From Pegea sp. RAD2-039 (Eukaryota; Chordata; Thaliacea; Salpida; Salpidae): a stretch of DNA of 64,000 nucleotides. The stretch spans positions 248,001 to 312,000 of the forward strand of contig JAQGEQ010000191.1 in NCBI GenBank assembly GCA_034620365.1. The letters are read 5' to 3'. The notes beneath the pieces are model-generated. The model saw only the letters and a list, made by a program, of their open reading frames with translations. It was not told the DNA's origin and did no database searches. The position numbers and the translations under genes are program-made. Below, piece after piece: positions 1-11,239 of this stretch (position 1 is the first letter of the stretch; each line of letters begins with the position of its first letter).

Positions 1-1603
1 GGTGTTGTTACCAATAGGATCAGATGATAATAGCAACCAACCACAAACTATAAATGACATTCTAAGTGTGTTTAAAACTTGCCAAGTTTGATAATTTGCT
101 TGTGGGTCTTCATTTAAGTAATCTGATGTAAGTGTGGAGTTTGTAGTAGAAGGTTCAGGGTTCAAACTAAAAGGACTATTTGTGCCAATCCATACATCAA
201 AACCAATCATACAATAATTAGTAATTAAAGCACCAAAATAAGCTGAAAAACGAAAATTGAAAAAAGAAAAAAGTTGAACAAAGTTCAATCACCAAGTGTC
301 ATCCAAGCTTTTGCATCTACTTTACATAATCTTGAGAAGATCTTCAATCCGAAATGATTTAAATCAAACCGATCTAAGGAAGAAATGAAACAGAAAATGA
401 GAGAAATTTGAAATAGGAGTTGAACAGGAAGAGCCAAATCTTCATATTGTTCGAAAAAATTGGAGTTTCCTTTTGAATGTAGAACCATTGTTGTCACCAC
501 CTGATCACAATCAAATATTATGACCTAGCAACCAGTCACCTAGCAACCAACCTGCCAAACAGCTAAACCAGCCAACAATGAATGAATAAAGAATGTAAAT
601 TTATCAGTGAAAGCCAAAAGATTAAGAGCAATCTGAGAAGTTCTCTCTTTAGATGAAGATGGGAGATCATGCCATCTGGAAGCACCTCTATTAGTTTGTT
701 CCAGTTGTTTCGATTTATACCAATCAGTTGTTCGACCTTTAAATCCAGCTGTTGAAAAAAATATCGAAAATATTAAAAGAAATTATTAGAAAAATAAACA
801 AAAAACAATCAGCAACCAGCTATCAACAAATCAGCAACCAGCTATCAACAAATCAGCAACCAGCTATCAACAAATCAGCAACCAGCTATCAACCAATCAG
901 CAACCAGCTATCAACCAATCAGCAACCAACTATCAACCAATCAGCAACCAATTATCAACTAATCAGCAACCAGCTATCAACCAATCAGCAACCAACTATC
1001 AACCAATCAGCAACCAGCTATCAACCAATCAGCAACCAGCTATCGACTAATCATCTAACTTGTGGTTTGAACAAATATTTTGTCTTCTTTTCGACTCGCA
1101 GCTTCAGGAAGCCGTTGAGTGGTTCTAACTTCCCGTGGCTTCTTTGACGTCATGATGACGTCATCACCAGCCATTGGCAAGAGTGCAAACGAGTTCTCGA
1201 TGACATCATGACTCTCTACAGCTCTCGCACTCGCATCCGGATTTCTTGCAGTTCTACAACAGCACTGATGACGTCAACACTTCTGATGACGTCAAACTTA
1301 CTTCCGCTTACGACGTCGATGTCTTGCTGATGCTTCTGGATTCATGGATTTTTGATCTTCATCTTCTGATTGTTGATGATTTGATGCTTTATGTCGATCT
1401 CTTCTTCTTTTTTCTCGTCTGGAACTTTCTACTTCTTTTATTTCACTTAAATCTCCTAAATTTGAAGTCTGAAGCTGAAGTGGTTCCAACCTGGAATTTT
1501 CAGATTCAATTTTTCTACTTTTGATTAATTTTTTTTACTTTTGAGTTGAAGTGAAAACTGGGAGTGATGGAAGAGGTCTTCGAGGACTTTCTGGATTAGT
1601 CAT
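1..1603 (-). CDS. TMEM237: TMEM237-like ciliary transition-zone tetraspan protein, partial (C-terminus beyond left edge)
   Basis: Six exons read on the minus strand: 1603-1539, 1490-1302, 1253-1060, 748-552, 500-293 and 242 to the edge. Splice phases match throughout and introns are 48-51 bp except one of 311 bp, giving 365 codons. The N-terminus has a proline-rich SPRRPLPSLP stretch, then an Arg/Lys-rich disordered region (RREKRRRDRHK, RHRRRKRK) and a KIFVQTT segment like the KVFVEK region of vertebrate TMEM237. Four hydrophobic segments follow: around FIHSLLAGLAVW, LALPVQLLFQISLIFC, YFGALITNYCMIGF and RMSFIVCGWLLL, with the family motif SSLDRFDL after the second. TMEM237 is a Joubert-syndrome protein of the ciliary transition zone. 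The start is the first ATG in frame with exon 2. The right product is clear from topology and motifs; the first exon is the least certain part. Confidence 0.88.
535..547 (-). promoter_or_regulatory. X-box-like (RFX) motif in TMEM237 intron 4
   Basis: The minus strand reads GTTGCT-A-GGTGAC, which fits the RFX consensus RYYNYY-N1-3-RRNRAC exactly. RFX factors drive ciliary genes and TMEM237 is one. The site is intronic rather than in the promoter, and GTTGCTA is a common dispersed word in this window, so chance is a real alternative. Confidence 0.25.
809..1051. repeat. 22-bp minisatellite in TMEM237 intron 3
   Basis: About 11 tandem copies of a 22-bp unit of the type TCAGCAACCAGCTATCAACM lie inside the only long intron of TMEM237. 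Starts at 809, 831 and 853 show the exact 22-bp period. Copies near the right end are more diverged. The unit repeats the AGCAAC motif also seen in the IP6K intron and around 41800. Confidence 0.9.
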
Positions 1604-4600
1604 TTTGTAAATTTGATCAGTTCAATTTAAAATATCAAATCATTTTATCTTAATTAGAACTCGTAAATTTTTATTTTTAACTTTTATTAAAAAATTAAAG
1701 ATCTTAGAATAAAACCTTTCGAAAGAAGCTAAAAGCTAAAAAAATTGAAAAGTAAGATTTTGATATTTAAAATTTCTTCAAAACCTTACAACTTCAGTAA
1801 TTTCAAAATAACTTGTAAAATCTTCAGTTTTTAACCTAAAAATTACAACAAAATGATTCAAGTTTAAGTAAATGAAAAATTTTAATTCTTCTTTTTTTCT
1901 CAACAAGAATATATCAAATAATTTGTTGGAATTTTTGATTATTCAGTTCTATAAGTGAAAATAAAAACTCAAATTTATCGGAAGCAAAACTAATTCTAGC
2001 TGTTTTAATGTAATTTTAAACAATACAGTTGAATGTCGAATTGTAAAGGATTCTTGAAAATTATCAAAATATAATTTTTGCTTGCCTCGACAAATTATAT
2101 AGGCTACATACAAAATTTATTTTCTTACTTTCATATTACAGTTGAACAACTATTAATTTGGTACTTTATTTGTGATAAGTATTATCTAACTTTGTATAAT
2201 TTGAAATTAACTTTGCCAAAGAAATAGATAAAAGTATTCATACTAAGTTTTTCTGTTATCTAGTAAAATAAAGTATATTTTCTTTCAAACTATTTTAATA
2301 CTACAAAAATTTTAAATTTCAAAAATGGTTTATAATATGTTTAATAGAAAAAATAAGTAAGTATTTTTGAAACTTATCTGCAAATTATCTTTCTAATGAT
2401 AATAAAATTACGAGTTTGAAGCAGTAAACTTGTTTGAAATTTTTCTTGAATTCAAAAATAAAATAAAAATCTACTGGTAGAGTTGTTATTGGTAAAGCTT
2501 GATGCATGCTAAAATATATTTTTTCAACCTTTTAAAAACGTTGTTCCTAAAAAAAATTAGATATACTGTAATTATAACACCTTCATAGACAACAATGAAA
2601 AAAACAATGAATTATAAGTTTTAACGAAAGTTAACATTATCACTATAACTATATTACATTATTAGTGAAATGTATTTAAAACATTTTTCGTATAATATAA
2701 GAAATAGTCAAAAATCGTTTTTAAAATACATGTCAAAACGATTTTTTTATTACGTTATTTTGGAACTATTGGTAGAGATCATTTTTAATTATATCAAAAA
2801 TATTGTATAAATAGAATCTCTGGTACTTTCACTATTTTTTCATGTTTTTTTTTGTTATATAATCATAAGGCAGTGTTAGCAAATGTTTTTATCTATAAAG
2901 AAAAAGCTACTTATTGAATTATTTTATTGGAAAACAAAGATAAAAAAGTATTTTCACTTATAAAAATAACTTCTTTTCTATATTTTTGTAGTAAGTTATT
3001 TTATATTTATTGTTTTAGTGAATCACTTTAGATATCTACCATTTTGTCTTTCTCTCGTATGGCTATGTCCAATTATTTTGTTTTATGGCGTTATTTAATC
3101 AAAATGTTAAAGTTTTCTCTTCGTGTGTCAAACAAATATTTAATCATGTGAACAAAACTTTTTTAATGTTTTTTATAATTAATCTTAAATTTTTCTGTTA
3201 TTTTATATACTTTTTCTTCAGCTGTGTTGCTAGCTTAATTTTTCAAATATAAAGTTTACAATTTGTTGATAAATTTGACTCGTCTTTAAATAAATATTTT
3301 GTATTTGTGAATTTGTACCAATCTTGTTATTTATCTAGTCTTATTATCAAATATTTATTAAGTTTATTATTATTAATTACATTTTATTTTTTATTATTAT
3401 TCTTTATTTATTGAATTATCATAGTTAGTTTTTGTTGAAATTGAATTTTTTGGTTTTTGTTTAAGAATTATATATTTAGTTTTTTATTTTGTTCCAAAGT
3501 ATTTATTATAAACAGATGTAATTAAAAACTTTTATCAAATTTATTTTCAAACTTTTTTTACAATTTCTTTCAAAGATGAATTGATTCAAATAAATCAAAA
3601 CTGAATGTTTAAATTTTTCTGAAGATATTATACTTTTTTAAACTATTTATGTTAATAGTTAGTTGTTGAATATTAATTCTATTAATAATTGATTTTTAAA
3701 AATTATTTTTTGAACCAACTTTTATTGAATAATAATCATTTAAAGTACCAAAATATAATATAATTAATTTAAATTAGTTTATAATTTAGTTTTATAAATT
3801 ATTATATCTGTTTTAAATTATATATTTTTTATTTGTTTGTTTTAAGAATTATTTAAAGAAATGAATTTTGGCTAACTGAATTAAGTTTAACAATAATTGT
3901 TTATAAAATATCTAATTGAAATATATAATGATGAAAAGTTTTATTTATAGAATTAATGATAACAGATATATTTCTTGTTATTGATTAGAATTGTATGAAC
4001 AAATTTTCACAAGGTAAATTTTTCTGATTAATTATTACTTATAGACAGTTTATTTTTTAGCTAATTAATCAATTCTGTCTATCATTACAAACAATAAATT
4101 CGTTAGATGAATATCAAGGAATAGAATTATTTTTTTTATTTTTAAGGTTTAATTCAAAAACTGTTTTTGTTTTTTCTGTAAATCAAATTTTGCTAAACAT
4201 AAAACTATTAAGTTATAATAGTAATAAAACTATTTGTGTAAAAATAATTAATAATTCTATTTTTGTTTGTTAAGATTTCAGTTAAAAAAATGTATTTCTC
4301 TTATTACAGTTTTTAATTTTTTAACCAATATTTATTAAATCATTCAAATAATTCAGGTTCATATTCAGATAAAACTTTTGATATTTTAGAATATTGAGTT
4401 TATATTTTTGAAATAAAAATAAAATCAATTTAAAATAGAAGTCCTTCAAAATCTGTTTTCTGGTTTGGAAATTTCATTTAAAAAACAATTGAGTTTTAAA
4501 TTATTGATCAGAGTATTGATTTTTACATCGCTGGAGTTTTTCATTCCAAATTTGGTAAAAATTAAATTAATTTAAGATTCTAAACAACATTCAGTATTTA

Positions 4601-4678
4601 GTAAATTTGAAGTAAGAAATATTGATTTTTGATTGAAATTAAATTTACTTTTTTTACAACTAAAAATAATTTTTGCAG
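1604..4678. other. AT-rich intergenic tract, no gene seen
   Basis: About 3 kb between the divergent TMEM237 and DCAF4-like genes. It is low-complexity A/T sequence with no long reading frame, no recognisable repeat family and almost none of the TGACGTCA motifs that mark gene-rich segments. Both promoters must lie in it, but no specific element can be supported. Confidence 0.7.
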
Positions 4679-4704
4679 AATTTCTTAAAAGATGATATCT
4701 TGAA

Positions 4705-6049
4705 ATGAGTAGTAGCAGCACTAGTACCTCTAATGAAGAAATCCCAGGGTTCTACAGAGACCCAATCACCAACAAATACTTCCGAATAGTAGCTGGACAC
4801 GGACAGCACAACCCACTAACCCATGATGAAGTAGCAGCAAAAAAAATGAAACTCTTTGAAAAGAGTAAACCTCTCCCAACAATCAACAACAACCTCATCA
4901 AATTAATCCATCAAAGGTCTTTAGGGATCAATACAGGACTCTCATTTCAACATAACTCGATCACAAACATGGTCCAACATGTTCAAAGAACACAACCAAA
5001 GTTCAAACAACTATATCATGAGAACCTTACTCATCTCTTTTTCAACAAAGATCATTCGGACATATTCGCATATCATAGATCGTCCTCGGATAATTTCAGC
5101 GGTGAATCTGTCCACGAGATGTCACTGTTACGTCCTGACCCACACAATTCTCAATTACGTTGCGCCCAGAAAGTCGTCTTTCCCGGTGACGTGGAAGCCT
5201 ATGACGTAGTACAAGCTAGTGAGGACGTATCAAACATGATAACAGCAGAAAGAATGGAACCTAACAGCAACCGTTACCTCCAGTTGTATGTCTTTTCAGA
5301 AAGAGCACATCACTCACGTCTTACCTTATCTCTGGGACTTCGAAACGTGAAAACAATCAGCTGTTGTAGTCTCGCGGTTAAACCACTTCGAGTTGTCTTC
5401 TCACAGCGGAAATCCATGATCGTGTGTCTCGATCTCGACGAAGTTCATCTTGAGCATCACCGCGTTCGAGGTCAATATGTCATCGAGTATACTGGAACTG
5501 TGACGTCATCAGATTTTCCACATCCAAGCCTCTTAGCGGTGGGGACAGGGCGAGGTCACGTGGTCATTAATGATCTGCGACAAGATCAGGCTTCTGGAGG
5601 AGCAATTTGCTTTCCTAGCGACCGCTTCCGTGGTTACATCAATAAGATACGAGTGTTGCGTAGCGTGGAGCACCTGATTGTTACAGAAGTGATGACAGAA
5701 CGCCACAAAGTTTGTCTCCATGACAGCAGGAACCCGAAGAAGCCACTTCTTGAGTACATCGATCACAGAAGCGCAAACTCCTTAGCAACGTCGCCCTTCT
5801 ATATCGATTCTAACGAAGGTTTCATTTTCATCGACTCTACGAATGGCTCGTAACCATGGCACCGATCACATCATTCGAGTGTATGACGTCAAACGCGGTA
5901 CTGAGCTAACCAAATACACAGGCTTCCGTCAACTGTATTACGAGGAGTCGTGGCCTATGTTCCATCATCAACCTGGCTTTATTGGGGTTACGTCACTGCC
6001 ACGTCATCAAACTGCGATTGAGTGGCTGCCTTTTAAAAGCGTTTTCTGA
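4705..6049 (+). CDS. DCAF4: DCAF4/WDR21-like WD-repeat protein, intronless, with one frame break
   Basis: The main frame (4705-5853, 382 residues) opens with the DCAF4 signature IPGFYRDPITNKYFRI..GH, continues through degenerate WD blades (LLAVGTGRGHVVINDLRQD) and reaches EGFIFIDSTN. The homologous continuation GTDHIIRVYDVKRG lies in the next frame (about 5855-6049), so the coding sequence shifts frame near 5845-5855. DCAF4 proteins are substrate receptors of CUL4-DDB1 ubiquitin ligases. Unlike its neighbours the gene has no intron and is much richer in G+C than its flanks. An acceptor-like ttttgcag sits 26 nt before the ATG. AATAAA lies at 6239-6244. A 30-bp intron was tested and gives a stop, so the break is either an assembly indel or real damage to a retrogene-like copy. 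Confidence 0.8.
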
Positions 6050-6549
6050 TGACGTCACCAATTGATGTCACTATATAACAGCATATTTAAAGAGGGCCAT
6101 TTTATAACTTGACCACTTTTACTTTGTTTACATATGTTTTGTAAAAAGCTCTGATTAAGGGCCCTAATTCTACTATTAATTTTGTATTATATCTTTATTT
6201 TGTTCATCAAAGATTTTTTTGTTTTGAAATACGTTTGTAATAAATTATTTTCAACATTTGAGATGTCATTAAAAGTCTGATACCACAAGATATCCCAACT
6301 TATATACCAAAAGTTACAATTTTCCATCTCCATGACTTTCTATCTCTTCTTTTAATGATCCAACTATAATTTGATCATTTAATTATTCCGATCTTCAAGC
6401 TCTCTAACCAGGGTCTCTTCTGTTTTTAACTATTTTTTCTGAAATTTTCTAAAGTTTTGGTATTAGGTGATTTTATTCACGTTTATTCAGAAAGAGGTTC
6501 AAAATATTAGGCAGTTATTCTAAATAAGATTTTCTACCTTTGAAACAGC

Positions 6550-7360
6550 TGTTTGAAAATTACATAAAGATTTTAAATTAACTTAAAAATGTTATATAGA
6601 ATTATAATTTTATAAATAATATCTTTCTTATCAAACTTATATTGTAAGAAATTTAAATATCTTGAGATTTATTAAATAAAATCAAACTGTTGTAATTTTA
6701 AAAGTTGAAAATAGTTTATCTATAAAATAATGTCTTTAATTATTCAAATAAACTCTTGAAAGACAAGTGTTTTAGCTTAATTAAATTATTTGATGTCTCA
6801 AAATATAAAGTTTCCAAAACAAGTTTTTATTTGTTGTTGTTGCATTATTGTGGCGTTCAGTTATTTTAAGTTTTTTTTTGTTAATTGTACGACTTTTAAA
6901 AATAAAACTTCAAAGTATTATCAACCAACGATATTTTTAACAATTAGCAATTAAATTAAAAAAATTAAATAACTCGAAAGATTTAAATTGCGAAATTTAC
7001 TTACTAAGTTTAAAAAGTAAAACTTTTAAGAAGTAACCAAAGCTTTGACTCCTCTAGGCACCTTCAACTACCGAGCCATTTTTACAATTAAGTTATTACA
7101 TGAACCCAACTAAGTTTCTATTGAAATATTTTTCTTTAAATAAAGTTTAACTATTTTTGTTGATATAATTCAAAGTTCTTATAAAGGCAATTCTTAATAA
7201 CTTAACTATTTAGTTAAACGATATTCAAAGGTGTTATCAAATATCAGAGAATGCTATTTATGATTTTTAAGGTTGCTTAGCATTTTCTATCATCACGAAA
7301 AGGCACAACCTCTAAAAGTATGATCAATACAAACTTCTACACACAGGATCACGAGTTTAT
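6550..7360 (+). repeat. Duplicated block X, copy 1
   Basis: About 0.8 kb that matches 17760-18870 in the same orientation, including a conserved stretch at 7000-7220 (ctcctctaggcacc, accgagccattttt) and an end near acacaggatcac. The second copy is interrupted by a LINE 3' end. The last about 200 bp also recur inverted at about 17505-17700. It is non-coding and belongs to the segmental duplication carrying the PPT2-like genes. Confidence 0.8.
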
Positions 7361-7382
7361 AACTTTGATCACTGCTTGTACG

Positions 7383-8615
7383 GTATGAGAAAAAGTTTGC
7401 TTTGTTAAACGTACCAGGTGATATGGGCTTATTAAGGTGTAATGTGTGTCGTGTGAGTTGGTACAACTTGAGGGAGGGACTAATTGAAAAGAAAGCATCA
7501 AACTGAAGGTCAATTAAATTGTGGATAATTTTAAAAATAATAATTAAGTCACATTTAATCCGTCGAATTTCCAAAGTATCTAAATTGAAGAAACTGAGAC
7601 GATGTTTATAACTATCCTATTTAATATTGAGTTTCCTACATACTAATCTTGTAAATGTGGCCTGAACAGATTCGATTTTTTTGATATCACTAACTTGATA
7701 TGGCATCCATGCATTGAAATTGTATTTAAGAATTATACGTAGGTACAATTTGAAAAGATTGATAAAAAAGCATGAATCCTTAGATTTAAAGGACTTTATA
7801 ATAAGGTAGACAAGGTTGATTGATTTTGCAAAGATTTTGGAGACATAAATGTGCCATTTAAAATCAGATGATAGACTTTAAAATCAGATGGTAGGGTAAT
7901 ACCAAGGTCTAGGACCGAAGATATTCGTAGAATAATAAATCCATTGATGAAATATTGGTTCAAGAAGTTTGCTTTGCGGGAGAAAGTTATAAGTTTAGAC
8001 TTTGTGGGTTAGATTTTGAGCTGCCAATTCGTGGGTCAGTTTTCTACAGTTTGTAGTGCAGTTTGAAGTTTTGAAGGATTAAAAGATAATAGCTTGATAT
8101 CATCTGCATACAGAAGCACACTGATATCATCTACTGCTATTAGTTTTCAAATAAGTTCTTCGATAAAAATTAAAAAGAGAAAGTGACCCAGAAGAGAACC
8201 CTGAGGAACATCACTAGTGAATTGACTAGTGGATAAAGATCTTTCTACACGAGTTTGTTGGGTTCTACCTGATAAGTAATCTTCAATCCACTGTAAGATA
8301 AAGCTGTTGATTTTTAAGTGTTTTATTACAGTAATGAGATTGTTGTGTGGGACAAAATCAAACGCTTTAGCAAAATCGAGATACATGTTGTCACAGGGAG
8401 TATTACTTTCATAATGGGTTGTAAGCTCATTACGAAAAGTGAGATGTTATGTCAGGGAAAATCTCCGTTTCACAAAGCCATGCTGGACATCAGCTATTAG
8501 ATGATGCTCTATTAAGTGACTGGTCATATGATTGTGGATTAGTTTTAAACGTGGTTCTTCAGTTCTACAGATAACTGAAGCGAAACTGGTCTGCAGTTAA
8601 GTGCATCGTTTCTAG
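7383..8615 (-). mobile_element. LINE fragment (CR1/L2-type), truncated at both ends
   Basis: On the minus strand this encodes broken reverse-transcriptase pieces: YLDFAKAFDFVPHNNL, an SGRTQQTRVE segment, DVPQGSLLG, and the C-terminal FFSISPSLKLYQL block. All are close to the same parts of the element at 11240-14431. The 5' end lies upstream of the NYRP-type RT motif region, and the 3' UTR is missing. Frames are interrupted. It sits exactly where the PPT2-like copy A should have its conserved upstream promoter block. Confidence 0.85.
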
Positions 8616-8689
8616 GACTCTTTTAATATATAGAAGTGAATTTTATTTAGAAGGCTTTCTTCTAAATTTGTGGAACTCTTTCTCGTCAT

Positions 8690-11215
8690 AGAGTCATGTT
8701 AAAGAATAGCGATAAAGAAGAAGTAGTTTTTATTAAAAACAAAGATGGGATCTAATCTGGAAATCTTTGAATCTGAAAAGGAAATAAATTTGGAAGCATT
8801 TTTGTAAAAGGATAAGTTTCGATATTAGTTCAAGGTAAAAAGAAAACCTAATTCTTTTAAAAGTAATTAAAAACACATATTGTTCTATATTAGCTATTTT
8901 CAAACGTGAATAGAATCAGATCTTTTTTAATAATCTTTTTGTTAAATTATGGTGTAATTTCCTTTAAAACTACTTATCTAAAACCATTCAATACTAATTA
9001 ATGTTACTTTAAAAAGACTTCAAAACAAGTTTAAATAAAAGTTTTAGATAATATATTTTGTTATTACTTGACTCTTTAGTTTCATCAAAAAGTTATTTTA
9101 ATTTCAATTAAATTCAATTTTATTAAATTAACTTTTTTCTATAAAAGCGTTTTACTAACCAGTTTACTCAACAATTCAGCGTTTAAATTTTGATGACCTA
9201 CTTTTTTTGATAATTCTGATAAAACTCTGAAATTTGTTCCAGTCAGCTTTTAAATTATCTTCAATTTTCTTATAAAATCTTCCAGAATATTTTTTAGTGT
9301 TTACAAAACTTTTTTTTAATTTCTATAATACTTTCTCTTACAGATTAGCAACAACTTTTAATGGACAAGATAAATCTCTTCATCTTGCTTCTAGCAACTT
9401 CTTTATCTGAAGGATACAAACCGGTTTTCATAATACATGGATTATTTGGGGATTCAAGTTCTTTCAACGACTTAGTATATTTTATTCAACAAGTAAACTT
9501 TGCTTACCACTGTGAAGAAGTATATAACAACTTTTGTTGCAGTCTCATCCTGGAACAATTATAAAAGTTCCAAATATCTACATCCACATGAGAAGTTTAC
9601 GAGAACTGCGGAGTCAAACGAGAGTATTTGGGAAACTTGTTCAAGAGTTTTCATCTGAGCACAAAGACGGTTTTCATTTGATTGGTTTTTCTCAGGGAGG
9701 TGTTATCGCGCGAGCAATTCTCGAAACAACTCCAAATCTTAACATTGATTCGTTTATTGCTTTATCATCTCCTATCAACGGTCAATTTGGAGGTAACGAT
9801 GACGTCAGAAACGCTCGATTTAACGTCACTTATTTATAGATACAGACTACATTTCATTTTTACCACGTCGAAGTTTGATGTCATATCTCATCTACACACC
9901 TTCTTGGCAAAGAAAATTCTCTGTAGCTAACTACTGGCGAGATCCACAGAAGCCCTACCTCTACCGGAAGTTTAGCAGCGTTCTTGCTCCCCTTAACAAC
10001 CAATCATTAACTCCAAATATGTATAGTTGGCAATGGCGCGATAACTTTCTTAGAATTCAAAACTTGGTGTTGATTGGTGGACCACAAGATGGTGTCATCA
10101 CTCCCTGGCAGTCTGCTTTGATGGGTTACTATGACAGAAATTTGAATGTGCTGGATATGGAACAGTTAGAAGTGAGTGTGCTGTCTTCTATTGGTCAGTT
10201 TTTTGACTTATTATAATCTTTAGGAGTATCAGAAAGATTCTTTTGGATTGAAGACTTTAAACGAGGCAGGAAGAATTCATAGGTATATTTTTCCTGGCGT
10301 TCGACATATTTTTTTTCATAGAAATCAAAATATCTTCACTCTAGCTATAGAGCCATATCTTGTGTAACATCATCAACTGTGAGGTGATCATTTGTAACGG
10401 TATAGAAATACAAATTGTATCTCTACTTCAAATTGAAGTTGCTTTCTTCAAAAATCTTTTATTTAAATATCAAATGAAAAGAGATTGTTTTGAACTGCAA
10501 GAAACACTTACCACCACCAAAGTATTTTCCATCTCAAAGATCTAAAGTTAAACCAGATTGAAGCTTTGTTAGAAATCCAATAATATTGGTTGTTGAAAAT
10601 AACTTTGATTTAAAACAGTTTAAACAAAATAATTTTTTTTAGTAAATAAATTAATGAAAAAGGAAATTAAAAAAAAACATATATCATAAGCTACATAATT
10701 TTTAATAAAGAGTTTTATCAACTTAAAATCAAACAAAAACTCTACATGAAAAATGTTCTTTAAAAAACAGTTTTTCACAAAAATTATGAAATAACTTTGG
10801 ATCATTTTAGAAAAAAGTTCAAATATACTTTACAATGAATAAATGATATATTGTTGAAATATATGTAGATAGAGTTTAGAAGAAACTCAACAGCTTATGA
10901 TAATAAACGAGAAATAAAAGAATATAAATTTGTTAGAAATACCAAATGTGAGCGAGATAGAAATAAAATACCAACAGCAAAAGGATGTTGCTGACGTGAA
11001 TAAGATCATTATTTAATGACGTCATGAACACGATAAGTCATAGCACAGCAGTTGCTTTCAATCAGCTGACTCTTACTAAGGTTATGACGTCATCATATCT
11101 AAGCTTTCATCAAAATAAAAAGCTCCAATTTGAAATTTATCAATAGTAGAAATTTTGAAAAGTTTTTAAATTTCGAAGTTGGTTTTGGATCTTTAATAAA
11201 TTTTTGCGCAATCTT
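8690..11215 (+). repeat. PPT2 duplication unit, copy A
   Basis: Carries PPT2-like gene A plus about 0.85 kb of downstream flank. It is homologous to 14893-17442 (inverted) and to 19238-21941 (direct). The right boundary is sharp: A and C both run to gcgcaatc and then diverge. The shared downstream flank contains conserved TGACGTCAT sites near 11020 and 11085, and a TTTTATT/AATAAA-rich 3' end. Confidence 0.88.
9361..10367 (+). CDS. PPT2: Lysosomal thioesterase PPT2-like, copy A
   Basis: Four exons: 9361-9492, 9543-9792, 9840-10171 and 10224-10367, with introns of 50, 47 and 52 bp, giving 285 residues. The product has a signal peptide (residues 1-18) followed by YKPVFIIHGLF. The alpha/beta-hydrolase nucleophile elbow GFSQGG has Ser94, IGGPQDGVITPW carries Asp211 and GVRH carries His266; these spacings match my recollection of vertebrate PPT2. 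Family motifs GDTDY, NYWRDP and FGLKTL are all present. PPT2 hydrolyses long-chain acyl thioesters in the lysosome. A conserved acceptor (ttacag) lies 17 nt before the ATG and ends a 5'-UTR intron. The reading frame is whole. Copy A lacks the CRE-containing upstream block of B and C. Confidence 0.93.
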
Positions 11216-11239
11216 TCTAGTAGGATAATGTTTTCAGGT

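Noticed and set aside
752-1147. 131-codon plus-strand frame rich in SATSYQPISNQLSTNQQ
   Set aside because: It is the 22-bp intronic minisatellite of TMEM237 read through; a repeat without stops keeps every frame open.
1246-1524. Plus-strand frame of 92 codons
   Set aside because: Antisense to TMEM237 exons 2-3, whose splice phases and family motifs are convincing on the minus strand.
5843-5872. A 30-bp GT..AG intron to explain the DCAF4 frame change
   Set aside because: Removing it brings an immediate stop and deletes residues matching the family.
9682-9930. Overlapping frames such as MVFLREVLSRE within the PPT2-like genes
   Set aside because: Off-frame shadows of exon 2, repeated in all three copies for that reason.
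10620-10805. Minus-strand 61-codon frame, also present near 21339
   Set aside because: It sits in the shared 3' flank of the PPT2 units, is made of A/T-rich Phe/Ile/Lys codons, and no motif is visible.
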